This document shows, one piece after another, positions 1-6,846 of a stretch of DNA of 23,355 nt (the stretch's first letter is position 1; every line of letters begins with the position of its first letter). A program made the position numbers and the translations under genes. The stretch spans positions 1-23,355 of the forward strand of contig NZ_CAWUGZ010000007.1 in assembly GCF_963921845.1 (NCBI RefSeq), read 5' to 3'. The notes beneath the pieces were generated by a model, which was given only the letters and a program-made list of their open reading frames with translations, was not told where the DNA came from and ran no database searches. The stretch is from Commensalibacter sp963921845 (GTDB lineage: Bacteria; Pseudomonadota; Alphaproteobacteria; Acetobacterales; Acetobacteraceae).

Positions 1-751
1 CTGTTTCGCTTAACGATTTGGAAGGAGGTAACGTACCTGGAACAACGACCGAATACGCAGGCACCCTTCCCATGAATACTTCTCCTGTACGACGATCAAT
101 AATTTTAGTTGATGCACTTATAAAAACGCCCATAGACAAAACACTGCCTTGCTCAATCACGACACCTTCAGCCACTTCACTGCGCGCGCCAATAAAACAG
201 TTGTCTTCAATAATTACGGGAGAAGCTTGCAAAGGTTCTAACACCCCGCCAATACCAACCCCACCACTGATATGACAATTTTTACCAACTTGTGCACAAC
301 TTCCAACAGTTACCCATGTATCTATCATAGTGCCCGAATCTACATAAGCACCCACATTAACAAAGCTGGGCATTAAAACTACATTAGGAGCAATATACGC
401 TGAGCGCCGCACAACAGCCCCAGATACTACACGAAACCCACCCTTTGTATAATCGCTTTGATCCCAACCTGTCAGTTTTAACGGCACTTTATCAAAAGAA
501 CACATGCCTGTTTCCGACTTCATATTGTAATTTTCATTTAATCGAAACGATAATAAAACTGCTTTTTTAATCCACTCGTGAATTATCCAGCCTTTTTCTG
601 AAGGAACCGCTACCCTAAGTGCCCCTGTATCCAATAAAGAAAGCACCTGTTCAACACTCTCCCGCCCTTCACCTTTAGTTTGAGGAGATAAAGACGCTTT
701 TTCTTGCCACAATTTTTCAATTTTCGATTGCAAATTAGAATAATCGTTCAT
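1..751 (-). CDS. dapD: 2,3,4,5-tetrahydropyridine-2,6-dicarboxylate N-succinyltransferase, 3' end cut by window
   Basis: DapD transfers a succinyl group from succinyl-CoA to tetrahydrodipicolinate in the succinylase branch of lysine and meso-diaminopimelate synthesis, in the cytoplasm. From ATG at 751 the frame stays open to base 2, giving 250 codons. The usual length is about 275, so some 25-30 C-terminal residues lie outside the window. The helical N-terminal domain (about residues 1-100) leads into a left-handed beta-helix with hexapeptide repeats such as IAPNVV, VNVGAY, GKNCHI and IGARSE. The stretch GRVPAYSVVVPGTLP near the end is typical of the family. The start has AAGGT about 10 bases upstream. 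It follows argB by 33 bases and is probably the last visible gene of the rpmH-to-dapD operon. The identification is firm. Confidence 0.96.
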   Translation of the reverse strand, partial: MNDYSNLQSKIEKLWQEKASLSPQTKGEGRESVEQVLSLLDTGALRVAVPSEKGWIIHEWIKKAVLLSFRLNENYNMKSETGMCSFDKVPLKLTGWDQSDYTKGGFRVVSGAVVRRSAYIAPNVVLMPSFVNVGAYVDSGTMIDTWVTVGSCAQVGKNCHISGGVGIGGVLEPLQASPVIIEDNCFIGARSEVAEGVVIEQGSVLSMGVFISASTKIIDRRTGEVFMGRVPAYSVVVPGTLPPSKSLSET

Positions 752-784
752 GCTTACTATACCTTAAGTTAAAATTTTATAAAT

Positions 785-1720
785 TCATGATTTAGAAGTA
801 TGTCCACGTATTAACGTCCCAGAACCGCCTTCAGTAAATAACTCTAATAAGCATGCGTGTGGCACACGTCCGTCCATAATGACCGCTGCCTGTGCACCAG
901 ATTTCACTGCCTGTAAACAAGTTTCAATCTTAGGGATCATTCCCCCGGATATTACACCTGTAACGATTGCTTCTTTAGCTTCTTCTTCTGTTAATTCGGG
1001 AATTAAATTGCCTTTTTTATCCATAACACCGGGAACATCGGTGAGCATAAAGAGTCTAGATGCACCTACTGCCCCTGCAATACCACCTGCAACTGTATCC
1101 GCGTTAATATTATAAGTTTGTCCATGTTTGTCCATACCTATAGGCGCAACCACCGGAATTAATCCAGATCCAGAAAGAGCATAAATAACTCTTGGATCAA
1201 TATTAACTGGCTCTCCTACTAAACCCAAATCAATAATTTTTTCTTTTTTAAGCGAATCATCCCAAACCTGTTTAGTTAATTTACGAGCTTCAATTAATCC
1301 ACCATCTTTACCTGATATTCCTACAGCTAACACTCCAGCTTGATTTATGAGCGTAACAACCTGTTTATTAACCGTTCCTGCTAACACCATTTCAATTACA
1401 TCAATGATAGCTTCGTTGGTAACCCTCAAGCCATCAACAAAGGTCGTTTTAACTTCCATACGTTCAAGCATTTTGTTAATTTGTGGTCCACCACCATGCA
1501 CAACCACTGGGTTGATTCCAACTTGTTTCAACAAGGCAATATCACGTCCAAAAGCATTAGAAAGATTATCATCTACCATTGCATGACCACCATATTTTAC
1601 GACAATGGTATCCCCAGTATAACGCCGTAAGTAAGGGAGTGCTCTTGCCAAAACACTGGCTTGTTCATGTGCCTCTTTGGCTGCTTTTTGGACCGAATGT
1701 AACGATTGTTGTTTAATCAT
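785..1720 (-). CDS. argB: Acetylglutamate kinase (NAGK)
   Basis: ArgB phosphorylates N-acetyl-L-glutamate with ATP, the second step of arginine synthesis. The 311-residue protein has the amino-acid-kinase fold: Lys42 in VKYGG, the HGGGP loop at 75-79, NINADTVAGG at 204-213 with Asp208, and Lys264 in GGMIPK. An N-terminal helix of about 35 residues precedes the kinase core, and the C-terminus has the VPHACLLELFTEGG region. Both are features of the hexameric, arginine-inhibited NAGKs (as in Pseudomonas and Thermotoga) and are absent from the E. coli enzyme, so feedback inhibition by arginine is inferred. It lies 24 bases after engB and 33 before dapD. The start ATG has no strong Shine-Dalgarno sequence, so coupling to upstream translation is possible. 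Confidence 0.97.
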   Translation of the reverse strand: MIKQQSLHSVQKAAKEAHEQASVLARALPYLRRYTGDTIVVKYGGHAMVDDNLSNAFGRDIALLKQVGINPVVVHGGGPQINKMLERMEVKTTFVDGLRVTNEAIIDVIEMVLAGTVNKQVVTLINQAGVLAVGISGKDGGLIEARKLTKQVWDDSLKKEKIIDLGLVGEPVNIDPRVIYALSGSGLIPVVAPIGMDKHGQTYNINADTVAGGIAGAVGASRLFMLTDVPGVMDKKGNLIPELTEEEAKEAIVTGVISGGMIPKIETCLQAVKSGAQAAVIMDGRVPHACLLELFTEGGSGTLIRGHTSKS

Positions 1721-1744
1721 GACTTAATAAAGACCCTATTCAAA

Positions 1745-2407
1745 CTATCTAGTCACCAACTCTGCTAAATCTGCACGAATTTCTTCAATACCCGTTTTTT
1801 TCTGGCTACTCGTCAAACGCAAGATAGGATAAGCCGCAGTATGCGAAGCTATTACCATGCTTAATTCTTTTTCTTTAGAAATTAATTGGGTATAAGACAA
1901 CCCATCGCATTTGGTTAAAATAATCTGGAAAGTGACCGCTGCTCGATCCATTAATTTCATAATTTGATGATCGCTTTCTTTTAACTCCACTCGAGAATCA
2001 ATTAAGAGCAATACTCTTAGCAACGTAGGACGTCCTCTTAAAAACGAAAACATCATTTTTTGCCAGTCGTTTTTAACTGTTTTAGAAGCTTTAGCATACC
2101 CGTAACCAGGCATGTCCACCAGTACAAGACGGTTTCCCACGTCGAAGAAATTTAACTGTTTGGTTCTGCCTGGCTCGCAAGAAGCTCGAGCCAACATTCT
2201 TCGACCCGTTATGGCATTAATAAGACTGGATTTGCCTACATTTGAACGTCCGGCCAAAGCAACTTCTGGAAGAGTGGCAGGTTGCAACTGATCAAGACGT
2301 TGTGCTCCAAAAAAGAATTTGGTTTCTTGAGCAAACAAAGCACGTCCTTTTTCAACTTTATGTCGAAAAGCTGCATCCTCAATAACACTGTTAGAATTCT
2401 GAATCAC
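1745..2407 (-). CDS. engB: Ribosome biogenesis GTPase EngB (YihA/YsxC)
   Basis: EngB is a small essential GTPase that helps assemble the large ribosomal subunit. The 220 residues carry the full G motifs: G1 GRSNVGKS at 53-60, G2 threonine at 82 in GRTKQLNFF, G3 DMPG at 98-101 followed by YGYA, G4 TKCD at 165-168, and a G5 region SSQKKTG near 200. The start is GTG at 2407. It is supported by AAAGGA at 2415-2420, seven bases upstream, which lies inside the last codons of yidC. The gene starts four bases after the yidC stop, so translation is probably coupled. The yidC-engB-argB-dapD order is seen in many Alphaproteobacteria. Confidence 0.97.
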   Translation of the reverse strand: MIQNSNSVIEDAAFRHKVEKGRALFAQETKFFFGAQRLDQLQPATLPEVALAGRSNVGKSSLINAITGRRMLARASCEPGRTKQLNFFDVGNRLVLVDMPGYGYAKASKTVKNDWQKMMFSFLRGRPTLLRVLLLIDSRVELKESDHQIMKLMDRAAVTFQIILTKCDGLSYTQLISKEKELSMVIASHTAAYPILRLTSSQKKTGIEEIRADLAELVTR

Positions 2408-2411
2408 CTTC

Positions 2412-4166
2412 TCATCCTTTAACAGCTTTTTTCTCTTTCCAAGCCATGCGTTTTTGAATCACCAATTGCTGCATAGCCGTCAATAAATTGTTCCAGCTAT
2501 AATATATAACAAGACCTGCCGGCTGCATGGCCAAAACGAAAGTAAAAATGAGCGGCATAAACTGAAACATTTTTTTCTGCATAGGGTCCATCACTGCAGG
2601 ATTCAGCCTTTGTTGCAAAAACATTGTGGCGCCAAACACTAAAGGCCATATTCCAACATGTAGAAAAGGAGATATAAAAGACGGATCATAGGGAATTAGG
2701 CCAAATAAATTAAATATGTTGGTTGGATCGGGTGCAGAAAGATCATGTATCCATCCAAAAAAGGGTGCGTGTCGCATTTCAATCGTAACATACAAATCTT
2801 TATATAAGCACCAGAAAATAGGAATTTGTATTACGATTGGCAAACAGCCACTTGCCGGGTTGACACCTTGTTGCTTGTAAAGCGCCATCATATGTTGATT
2901 CATTAAAGTTTGATCGTCTTTGAAACGCTCGCGTATTTCCTTCATTTTGGGTTGTAACGCTTTCATTCTTCCCATTGAATGAAATTGCTTTGATGCTAAA
3001 GGATAAAAAACCGTTTTAACAATTAAGGTGAAAGTAAGCAGAGCTAAACCAAAATTGCCCCAAAAATTATTGAGCCAGTCTAAAATAATGAAAATTGGGT
3101 AAGTTAAAAACGCAAACCATCCAAAATCAACTGCCTTCCAAAAATCAGGAATTTGGTATTCTTTTTCGTAATGGTTTAACAAATGTACTTCTTTTGCACC
3201 TGAAAAAATCCGACCAATTGTTGAAATTGTCTCTCCAGAGGCAACGGTGATGGGCGCCTTAGAGGTAAATTCTACCTGATATATCCCTTGATCACTTTCA
3301 ACCGCAGATGAGTCTGACTGAGCAATGAACTTATAAGAAACATTGACGTCTTTATCTTGTTGGGGGATAAGTGCTGTTAACCAATATTTATCAGTTATAC
3401 CAGCCCATCCCCCTTTGGTATCTTTACTCCAGGCTACATTATTCGAATTCTTAGAATCCTGTCTTGCTGTTTTATAAGAAATTTGTTCAAGTCTGTGATC
3501 AACTATACCTATGGGACCATCGTGTACCAAATAGCCATTCAATTGTTTAGGTGTATAAGCTCTATCAACGTTCGCATAAAATACAAATGAAGCAGATTTA
3601 TCCGAACGATTAATGACTTTTTGTTCAATCTTGAACAAAAAATCTTTATCAATAGATATGATTTTTTGAAACTCAAAGCCCTTACCATTGTTCCAGCTTA
3701 ACGTTACGGGTTGACTGGGGGTTAACTTATCGTGATTTGCTTTCCATATTGTGGATAAACTGGGAACTTTAATCGTTCCAGAATTAATTGGTATCCACCC
3801 TGTTTCCACGTAATTAGGCTCTTTTGAATGAACAGTAGACAAAACACGAACTAAAGGAGAATTAGGCTTAATGGTTTCCCTATAGTTTTTAAGTACTAAA
3901 TCATCGAAAATTGCACCCTTTAAATTGATCGAACCTTGAACCGAATCTGCCTCTATGGCTAACCTAACGTCAGGTCCAGCATCATTTTGAACGTAATGAG
4001 TTTTAACGTCTTGAGACAAAAGCGGCGTTTGCTTTTCTTGTGTCAACGTTTTCGACGAATTTTGAACGACTGGATTAGATATTTCTTTTTTGGGTAAAAA
4101 ATATTGAAAACCAAATAAAAGTAATACAGAAAGCATAGTCGCCAGAAAAAAGCGCTTGTTATCCAT
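2412..4166 (-). CDS. yidC: Membrane protein insertase YidC
   Basis: YidC inserts and folds inner-membrane proteins, alone or with SecYEG. The 584 residues are a full Gram-negative form: TM1 at about 6-24, a large periplasmic beta-sandwich domain at about 55-340, then the conserved core with five membrane segments from about 350 to 570. Family signatures are present: YPLASKQFHSMGRM at 388-401, LQPKMKEIRERF, NPASGCLPIVIQIPIF at 436-451 and the DPMQKKMFQFMPLIF segment. The residue matching the groove arginine of E. coli (R366, in FIVRGIMYPL) is Lys384 here (LIVKTVFYPL), a conservative change that keeps the positive charge. The C-terminal tail is basic (RMAWKEKKAVKG), as expected for ribosome contact. 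It lies 43 bases after yidD. Confidence 0.98.
   Translation of the reverse strand: MDNKRFFLATMLSVLLLFGFQYFLPKKEISNPVVQNSSKTLTQEKQTPLLSQDVKTHYVQNDAGPDVRLAIEADSVQGSINLKGAIFDDLVLKNYRETIKPNSPLVRVLSTVHSKEPNYVETGWIPINSGTIKVPSLSTIWKANHDKLTPSQPVTLSWNNGKGFEFQKIISIDKDFLFKIEQKVINRSDKSASFVFYANVDRAYTPKQLNGYLVHDGPIGIVDHRLEQISYKTARQDSKNSNNVAWSKDTKGGWAGITDKYWLTALIPQQDKDVNVSYKFIAQSDSSAVESDQGIYQVEFTSKAPITVASGETISTIGRIFSGAKEVHLLNHYEKEYQIPDFWKAVDFGWFAFLTYPIFIILDWLNNFWGNFGLALLTFTLIVKTVFYPLASKQFHSMGRMKALQPKMKEIRERFKDDQTLMNQHMMALYKQQGVNPASGCLPIVIQIPIFWCLYKDLYVTIEMRHAPFFGWIHDLSAPDPTNIFNLFGLIPYDPSFISPFLHVGIWPLVFGATMFLQQRLNPAVMDPMQKKMFQFMPLIFTFVLAMQPAGLVIYYSWNNLLTAMQQLVIQKRMAWKEKKAVKG
2415..2420 (-). promoter_or_regulatory. 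Shine-Dalgarno for engB inside yidC 3' end
   Basis: AAAGGA overlaps the final yidC codons (GTT AAA GGA TGA) and sits seven bases before the engB GTG. It supports GTG at 2407 as the engB start and suggests termination-reinitiation coupling with yidC. Confidence 0.6.
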
Positions 4167-4209
4167 TCACAGCCAGCCCATCATTCATTGAATTGAAAAA
4201 AAAATCGCT

Positions 4210-4428
4210 CTATTTTTTTGGAGGTACAGGATCGTATCCTCCTGCATTCCACGGGTTACAACGCATAATACGCCAAATTCCCATTAAAATACCTCTAAAC
4301 GCACCATATTCATAAATTGCTTTTTGCGTATATACACTACAAGAAGGCTCAAAACGACAATGGTGCCCCAGAATAGGACGTAAAATTAATTGATAAAGGT
4401 AAATGAAACCGATAAAAAAAAATTTCAT
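4210..4428 (-). CDS. yidD: Membrane protein insertion efficiency factor YidD
   Basis: YidD is a small membrane-associated protein that helps YidC-dependent insertion. The 72 residues match the family closely: a hydrophobic, amphipathic N-terminus (FFFIGFIYLYQLILRPILG), then HCRFEPSCSVYTQKAI with two conserved cysteines, and a third conserved cysteine in MRCNPWNAGGYDPVP. The E. coli protein is slightly longer (85 residues). The start ATG directly abuts the rnpA stop codon with no intervening base, so translation is probably coupled. The rnpA-yidD-yidC order is widely conserved. Confidence 0.97.
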   Translation of the reverse strand: MKFFFIGFIYLYQLILRPILGHHCRFEPSCSVYTQKAIYEYGAFRGILMGIWRIMRCNPWNAGGYDPVPPKK

Positions 4429-4788
4429 TTATCTCTCAAACTTAGAATCTGCATTACGCAGAGCTCTTTGGAAATCTTTAACAATATCAGAATAAGGTCT
4501 ATCAATAGTACTTTTACGCCCTACAAGTACCATATCGATACCACAAAAAGAGAAATCTAACGCCGACTCTCTTACAACACTTCTGAGCCTTCTTTTGACA
4601 CGATTACGCACAACAGCATTCCCCACTTTTTTGGTCACTGTATATCCTACTCTTCCCCAATCGTCATCCGCTCGTCTAAAAAACTGTAGGACTAAACCGG
4701 GTGTAGGAATTTTAATGCCGTTCGTTGTCATATTAACAAACTGCGCTCTTTTCTTTAACAGAAGCAATGAAGATTTCGCTTGAGCCAA
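4429..4788 (-). CDS. rnpA: Ribonuclease P protein component
   Basis: RnpA is the protein subunit of RNase P and helps the RNA subunit mature the 5' ends of tRNAs. The 119-residue reading has the family's RNR signature, KKVGNAVVRNRVKRRLR, at about 53-69, preceded by RVGYTVT and an LLLLKKRAQF start region. The start is uncertain. TTG at 4788 is the first possible start after an in-frame TAA at 4792-4794, and the next ATG (codon 20) would remove the conserved LKKRAQF helix. A TTG start is therefore most likely, either at 4788 or at codon 8. It lies 51 bases after rpmH in the standard rpmH-rnpA arrangement. Confidence 0.95.
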   Translation of the reverse strand: MAQAKSSLLLLKKRAQFVNMTTNGIKIPTPGLVLQFFRRADDDWGRVGYTVTKKVGNAVVRNRVKRRLRSVVRESALDFSFCGIDMVLVGRKSTIDRPYSDIVKDFQRALRNADSKFER

Positions 4789-4839
4789 CTTTTATCTACT
4801 CATCCTATCTGACAAAAATTATTGCTATTCCATATTTAC

Positions 4840-4974
4840 TTAAGCCGAAAGACGTTTACGACCTTTTGCTCTACGATTGGCTATCACTTTACGACCGCCT
4901 ACAGTAGACATACGCGCGCGAAAACCATGCCGACGTTTACGAACAATTTTGGATGGTTGGTAGGTACGTTTCAC
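4840..4974 (-). CDS. rpmH: 50S ribosomal protein L34
   Basis: L34 is a small basic protein of the large ribosomal subunit. The frame encodes 44 residues, beginning MKRTYQPSKIVRKRRHGF and ending GRKRLSA, the usual full length and sequence for the family. The start codon is GTG at 4974, preceded by an excellent Shine-Dalgarno AGGAGAG at 4981-4987. No in-frame ATG exists before residue 22, so GTG is decisive. It is the first gene of the rpmH-rnpA-yidD-yidC-engB-argB-dapD transcription unit, about 84 bases downstream of a near-consensus promoter. Gene finders with a 60-residue cutoff would miss it. Confidence 0.98.
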   Translation of the reverse strand: MKRTYQPSKIVRKRRHGFRARMSTVGGRKVIANRRAKGRKRLSA

Positions 4975-4980
4975 GAAACT

Positions 4981-4987
4981 CTCTCCT
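4981..4987 (-). promoter_or_regulatory. Strong Shine-Dalgarno of rpmH
   Basis: AGGAGAG sits six bases upstream of the rpmH GTG codon. It is among the best ribosome-binding sites in the window and fixes the non-ATG start. Confidence 0.8.
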
Positions 4988-5057
4988 AAAAATACTTATA
5001 ACTTGACATAAATTATGCGTCGTTGCTAACAAACGAATAACCTGTTTATAAAACTGG

Positions 5058-5086
5058 GTTATAATCTGAATAGCTGAAATCGTCAA
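5058..5086 (-). promoter_or_regulatory. Sigma70-type promoter of the rpmH operon
   Basis: On the minus strand TTGACG (5081-5086) is followed by a 17-base spacer and TATAAC (5058-5063). Each hexamer matches the sigma70 consensus at five of six positions and the spacing is optimal. The predicted start of transcription is near 5051, giving a leader of about 75 bases before rpmH GTG. No other strong promoter was seen inside rpmH to dapD, so this probably drives the whole unit. Confidence 0.75.
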
Positions 5087-5110
5087 TCAAACTCATAGGT
5101 TTAATGTTTT

Positions 5111-5137
5111 TTGATATTAGAAAACGATATATATTAT
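5111..5137 (+). promoter_or_regulatory. Possible weak promoter of the plus-strand gene at 5195
   Basis: TTGATA (5111-5116) and TATTAT (5132-5137) are separated by 15 bases, shorter than ideal, in an AT-rich stretch where chance matches are common. It is divergent from the rpmH promoter and about 60 bases before the start of the downstream gene. This is the best candidate found, but it is weak. Confidence 0.3.
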
Positions 5138-5194
5138 TAACGGAACTTATATTCAAGATGGTAAAAAAAAGAGTTCGACTCAAAGAAAAAAATT

Positions 5195-5554
5195 ATGAAG
5201 TACTATAATCTCTCACTACTGTTATCAATCATACTCTTCCTTTTTTGCACTCTCCTTAATCATCTTCATTTAAAAACAGAATATGTTTTTTTGGTTATTG
5301 GTTTAACGACATTTATTTTTTTATCTGTGCTAAGTACGATTTTAAAAATAAAAATGGACACACTCAAAAAAAAGCACGAAAAACAACTTTCAATTCTCAG
5401 ACATGACATAAGGGGTCTTTTATCCCCTGCTCTTTTAATGGCTGATCGTATCTTGCTTAATCAAAGTATTGATGAAAAAACGAAAAAATCTGCAACTATG
5501 ATTGCTGATTCAATTGAAAGCATAACGCATTATCTCAACCAAATCAAACGTTAA
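5195..5554 (+). CDS. Small membrane protein with orphan histidine-kinase-like phosphoacceptor (DHp) helix
   Basis: I do not recognise a named gene. The 119-residue protein has two predicted membrane helices (about 5-21 and 30-51), a basic and charged linker (KIKMDTLKKKHEKQ), then LSILRHDIRGLLSPALLMADRIL. This resembles the H-box of sensor kinases: a candidate phosphoacceptor His70, an acidic residue, a hydrophobic residue, Arg, and a proline seven residues after the Asp. A second helix (about 94-118, KKSATMIADSIESITHYLNQ) could complete a DHp hairpin. No N, G1, F or G2 boxes follow, because the gene ends at residue 119, so it cannot be an autonomous kinase. It might dimerise with, or take phosphate from, a partner kinase, or be a kinase remnant; this is inference. 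ATG at 5195 is the first start after an in-frame stop at 5162-5164. The ribosome-binding site is weak. It is the only plus-strand gene here and converges on gloA with nine bases between. Confidence 0.75.
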   Translation: MKYYNLSLLLSIILFLFCTLLNHLHLKTEYVFLVIGLTTFIFLSVLSTILKIKMDTLKKKHEKQLSILRHDIRGLLSPALLMADRILLNQSIDEKTKKSATMIADSIESITHYLNQIKR

Positions 5555-5563
5555 TGTAATGGT

Positions 5564-5965
5564 TTAAGAATTAAAGCTATCAATTTGTATTAATTCGATT
5601 TTATAGCCGTCAGGGTCTTCAACAAAAGCGATAATTGTCGTCCCAAATTGAACAGGACCAGGCTCGCGAGTCACTTTACCCCCTGCTTTTCGCATACTAT
5701 TAACGGTTTCAGTTACATCATTAACCCCAATAGCTAAATGACCAAATCCTGTACCCATTTCATAGGGTGAAGTTTGATCCCAGTTGTAAGTTAATTCAAT
5801 TTCAGCTTCTCTCTGTGAATTACTACCAAAACCAATATAAACGAGTGTATATTTTCCTTCGGGTACATCTTTGCGTCTTATCTGTTTCATCCCGAGACAC
5901 GCATAAAACGCTAAACTTTTTTCTAAATTATAAACACGTATCATGGTATGCAAATAACGTCCCAT
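5564..5965 (-). CDS. gloA: Lactoylglutathione lyase (glyoxalase I)
   Basis: GloA isomerises the hemithioacetal of methylglyoxal and glutathione to S-lactoylglutathione, detoxifying methylglyoxal in the cytoplasm. The 133 residues match the bacterial nickel-type enzyme: RYLHTMIRV with metal ligand His6, IELTYNW with Glu57, GFGHLAIGV with His76 and DPDGYKIELIQ with Glu124. These correspond to E. coli H5, E56, H74 and E122. The long insertion of the zinc-type eukaryotic enzymes is absent. The start ATG has AAGGAA about 10 bases upstream. It follows lpxI by 14 bases and probably ends the bamA-lpx unit. In many Alphaproteobacteria lpxB would follow lpxI instead. Confidence 0.95.
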   Translation of the reverse strand: MGRYLHTMIRVYNLEKSLAFYACLGMKQIRRKDVPEGKYTLVYIGFGSNSQREAEIELTYNWDQTSPYEMGTGFGHLAIGVNDVTETVNSMRKAGGKVTREPGPVQFGTTIIAFVEDPDGYKIELIQIDSFNS

Positions 5966-5979
5966 TTTTAAAAAATTCC

Positions 5980-6840
5980 TTATTTTTTTAAATAGTCGTT
6001 GATAAAATTCTTAGGATCATAACCCAACAAAAATATATTTAATGCATTCGCAAGTTCAATCATTTCGTCAGGACATATCAATAATGTTTCCCTGGCTTCG
6101 AACGCTATACCTCTTAATCCTGATTGTGACGCTTGCTTAACGGTTACAGGCCCTATGGTGGGCATGTCTGCTCTACGTTCTTGATTAGGTTTTATTTGCT
6201 TTATTAATATACCTCCTAACCCCGGCTGTTGATATTCTTTGGCACGATTTAACATAGCATCCGTACCCTCTATTGCTTCTACAGCAATCACCACTCCTTG
6301 TTGAACGATACAAGCTTGCCCTATATCTAACTGCCCTAACATCCGATTTACTTCAATACCCTGCGCAATATCCTGCAAAGCTTGTTGATCAGGGTGCCAA
6401 GATCCTAGCACGCCTACAAAATCGTTATTTAAAAAATCATGAGCTCCTCGGACAATAAACCCTTCATTTCCCAAAACATTTACCAATGCAGCCAATAACC
6501 CGTCATCCCCAGAAAACAATGCTTTACCCAATTTTGCTAATATTTTTACGCCTTCCGCATCGGGCCTTAGATCTTTCCAAGAAGGCCTTTTAACAGGGCC
6601 AATAAGTATAAGTTCTTTACAATGATGTTTACGAAGCAAAGAAAGAACATGACCAGCAGCGGCCAATCTTACGTATTCATGTGGCCATGGGGATACAACC
6701 TCAAACTCAGCAAAATCTTTGAATGCAATAATAAATACTGAATATCCTCTAGACTGAGCTATTTCGGCAACCTTACCTGGTAAAGGGCCACCTCCGGCCA
6801 GGATACCAATAGTTTTCGATTGATTTCCTTCCATAGGCAT
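5980..6840 (-). CDS. lpxI: UDP-2,3-diacylglucosamine pyrophosphatase LpxI
   Basis: LpxI hydrolyses UDP-2,3-diacylglucosamine to lipid X and UMP, the fourth lipid A step, and replaces LpxH in most Alphaproteobacteria. From ATG at 6840 the protein has 286 residues. Family features are ILAGGGPLP near the N-terminus, KRPSWKDLRPD, NVLGNEGFIVRGAHDF, AVEAIEGTDAML and the ERRADMPTIGP motif. With this start the aspartate of that motif is residue 225, the position of the catalytic Asp225 reported in Caulobacter LpxI. Other starts are TTG at 6846, directly after the lpxA stop, and ATG at 6834. None has a strong Shine-Dalgarno, and coupling to lpxA is likely. Confidence 0.95.
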   Translation of the reverse strand: MPMEGNQSKTIGILAGGGPLPGKVAEIAQSRGYSVFIIAFKDFAEFEVVSPWPHEYVRLAAAGHVLSLLRKHHCKELILIGPVKRPSWKDLRPDAEGVKILAKLGKALFSGDDGLLAALVNVLGNEGFIVRGAHDFLNNDFVGVLGSWHPDQQALQDIAQGIEVNRMLGQLDIGQACIVQQGVVIAVEAIEGTDAMLNRAKEYQQPGLGGILIKQIKPNQERRADMPTIGPVTVKQASQSGLRGIAFEARETLLICPDEMIELANALNIFLLGYDPKNFINDYLKK

Positions 6841-6846
6841 TAACAA

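Noticed and set aside
879..1586. Plus-strand open frames opposite argB
   Set aside because: Shadows of a clearly conserved minus-strand gene; their sequences are Thr/Ser/Pro-rich, as expected for antisense frames.
5041..5050. DnaA-box-like TTATAAACA near rpmH as part of a replication origin
   Set aside because: It differs from the consensus box at the key CC positions, stands alone, and no dnaA is nearby.
5767..5991. Plus-strand open frame across gloA
   Set aside because: It is antisense to a conserved enzyme, with no homology-like motifs and no ribosome-binding site.
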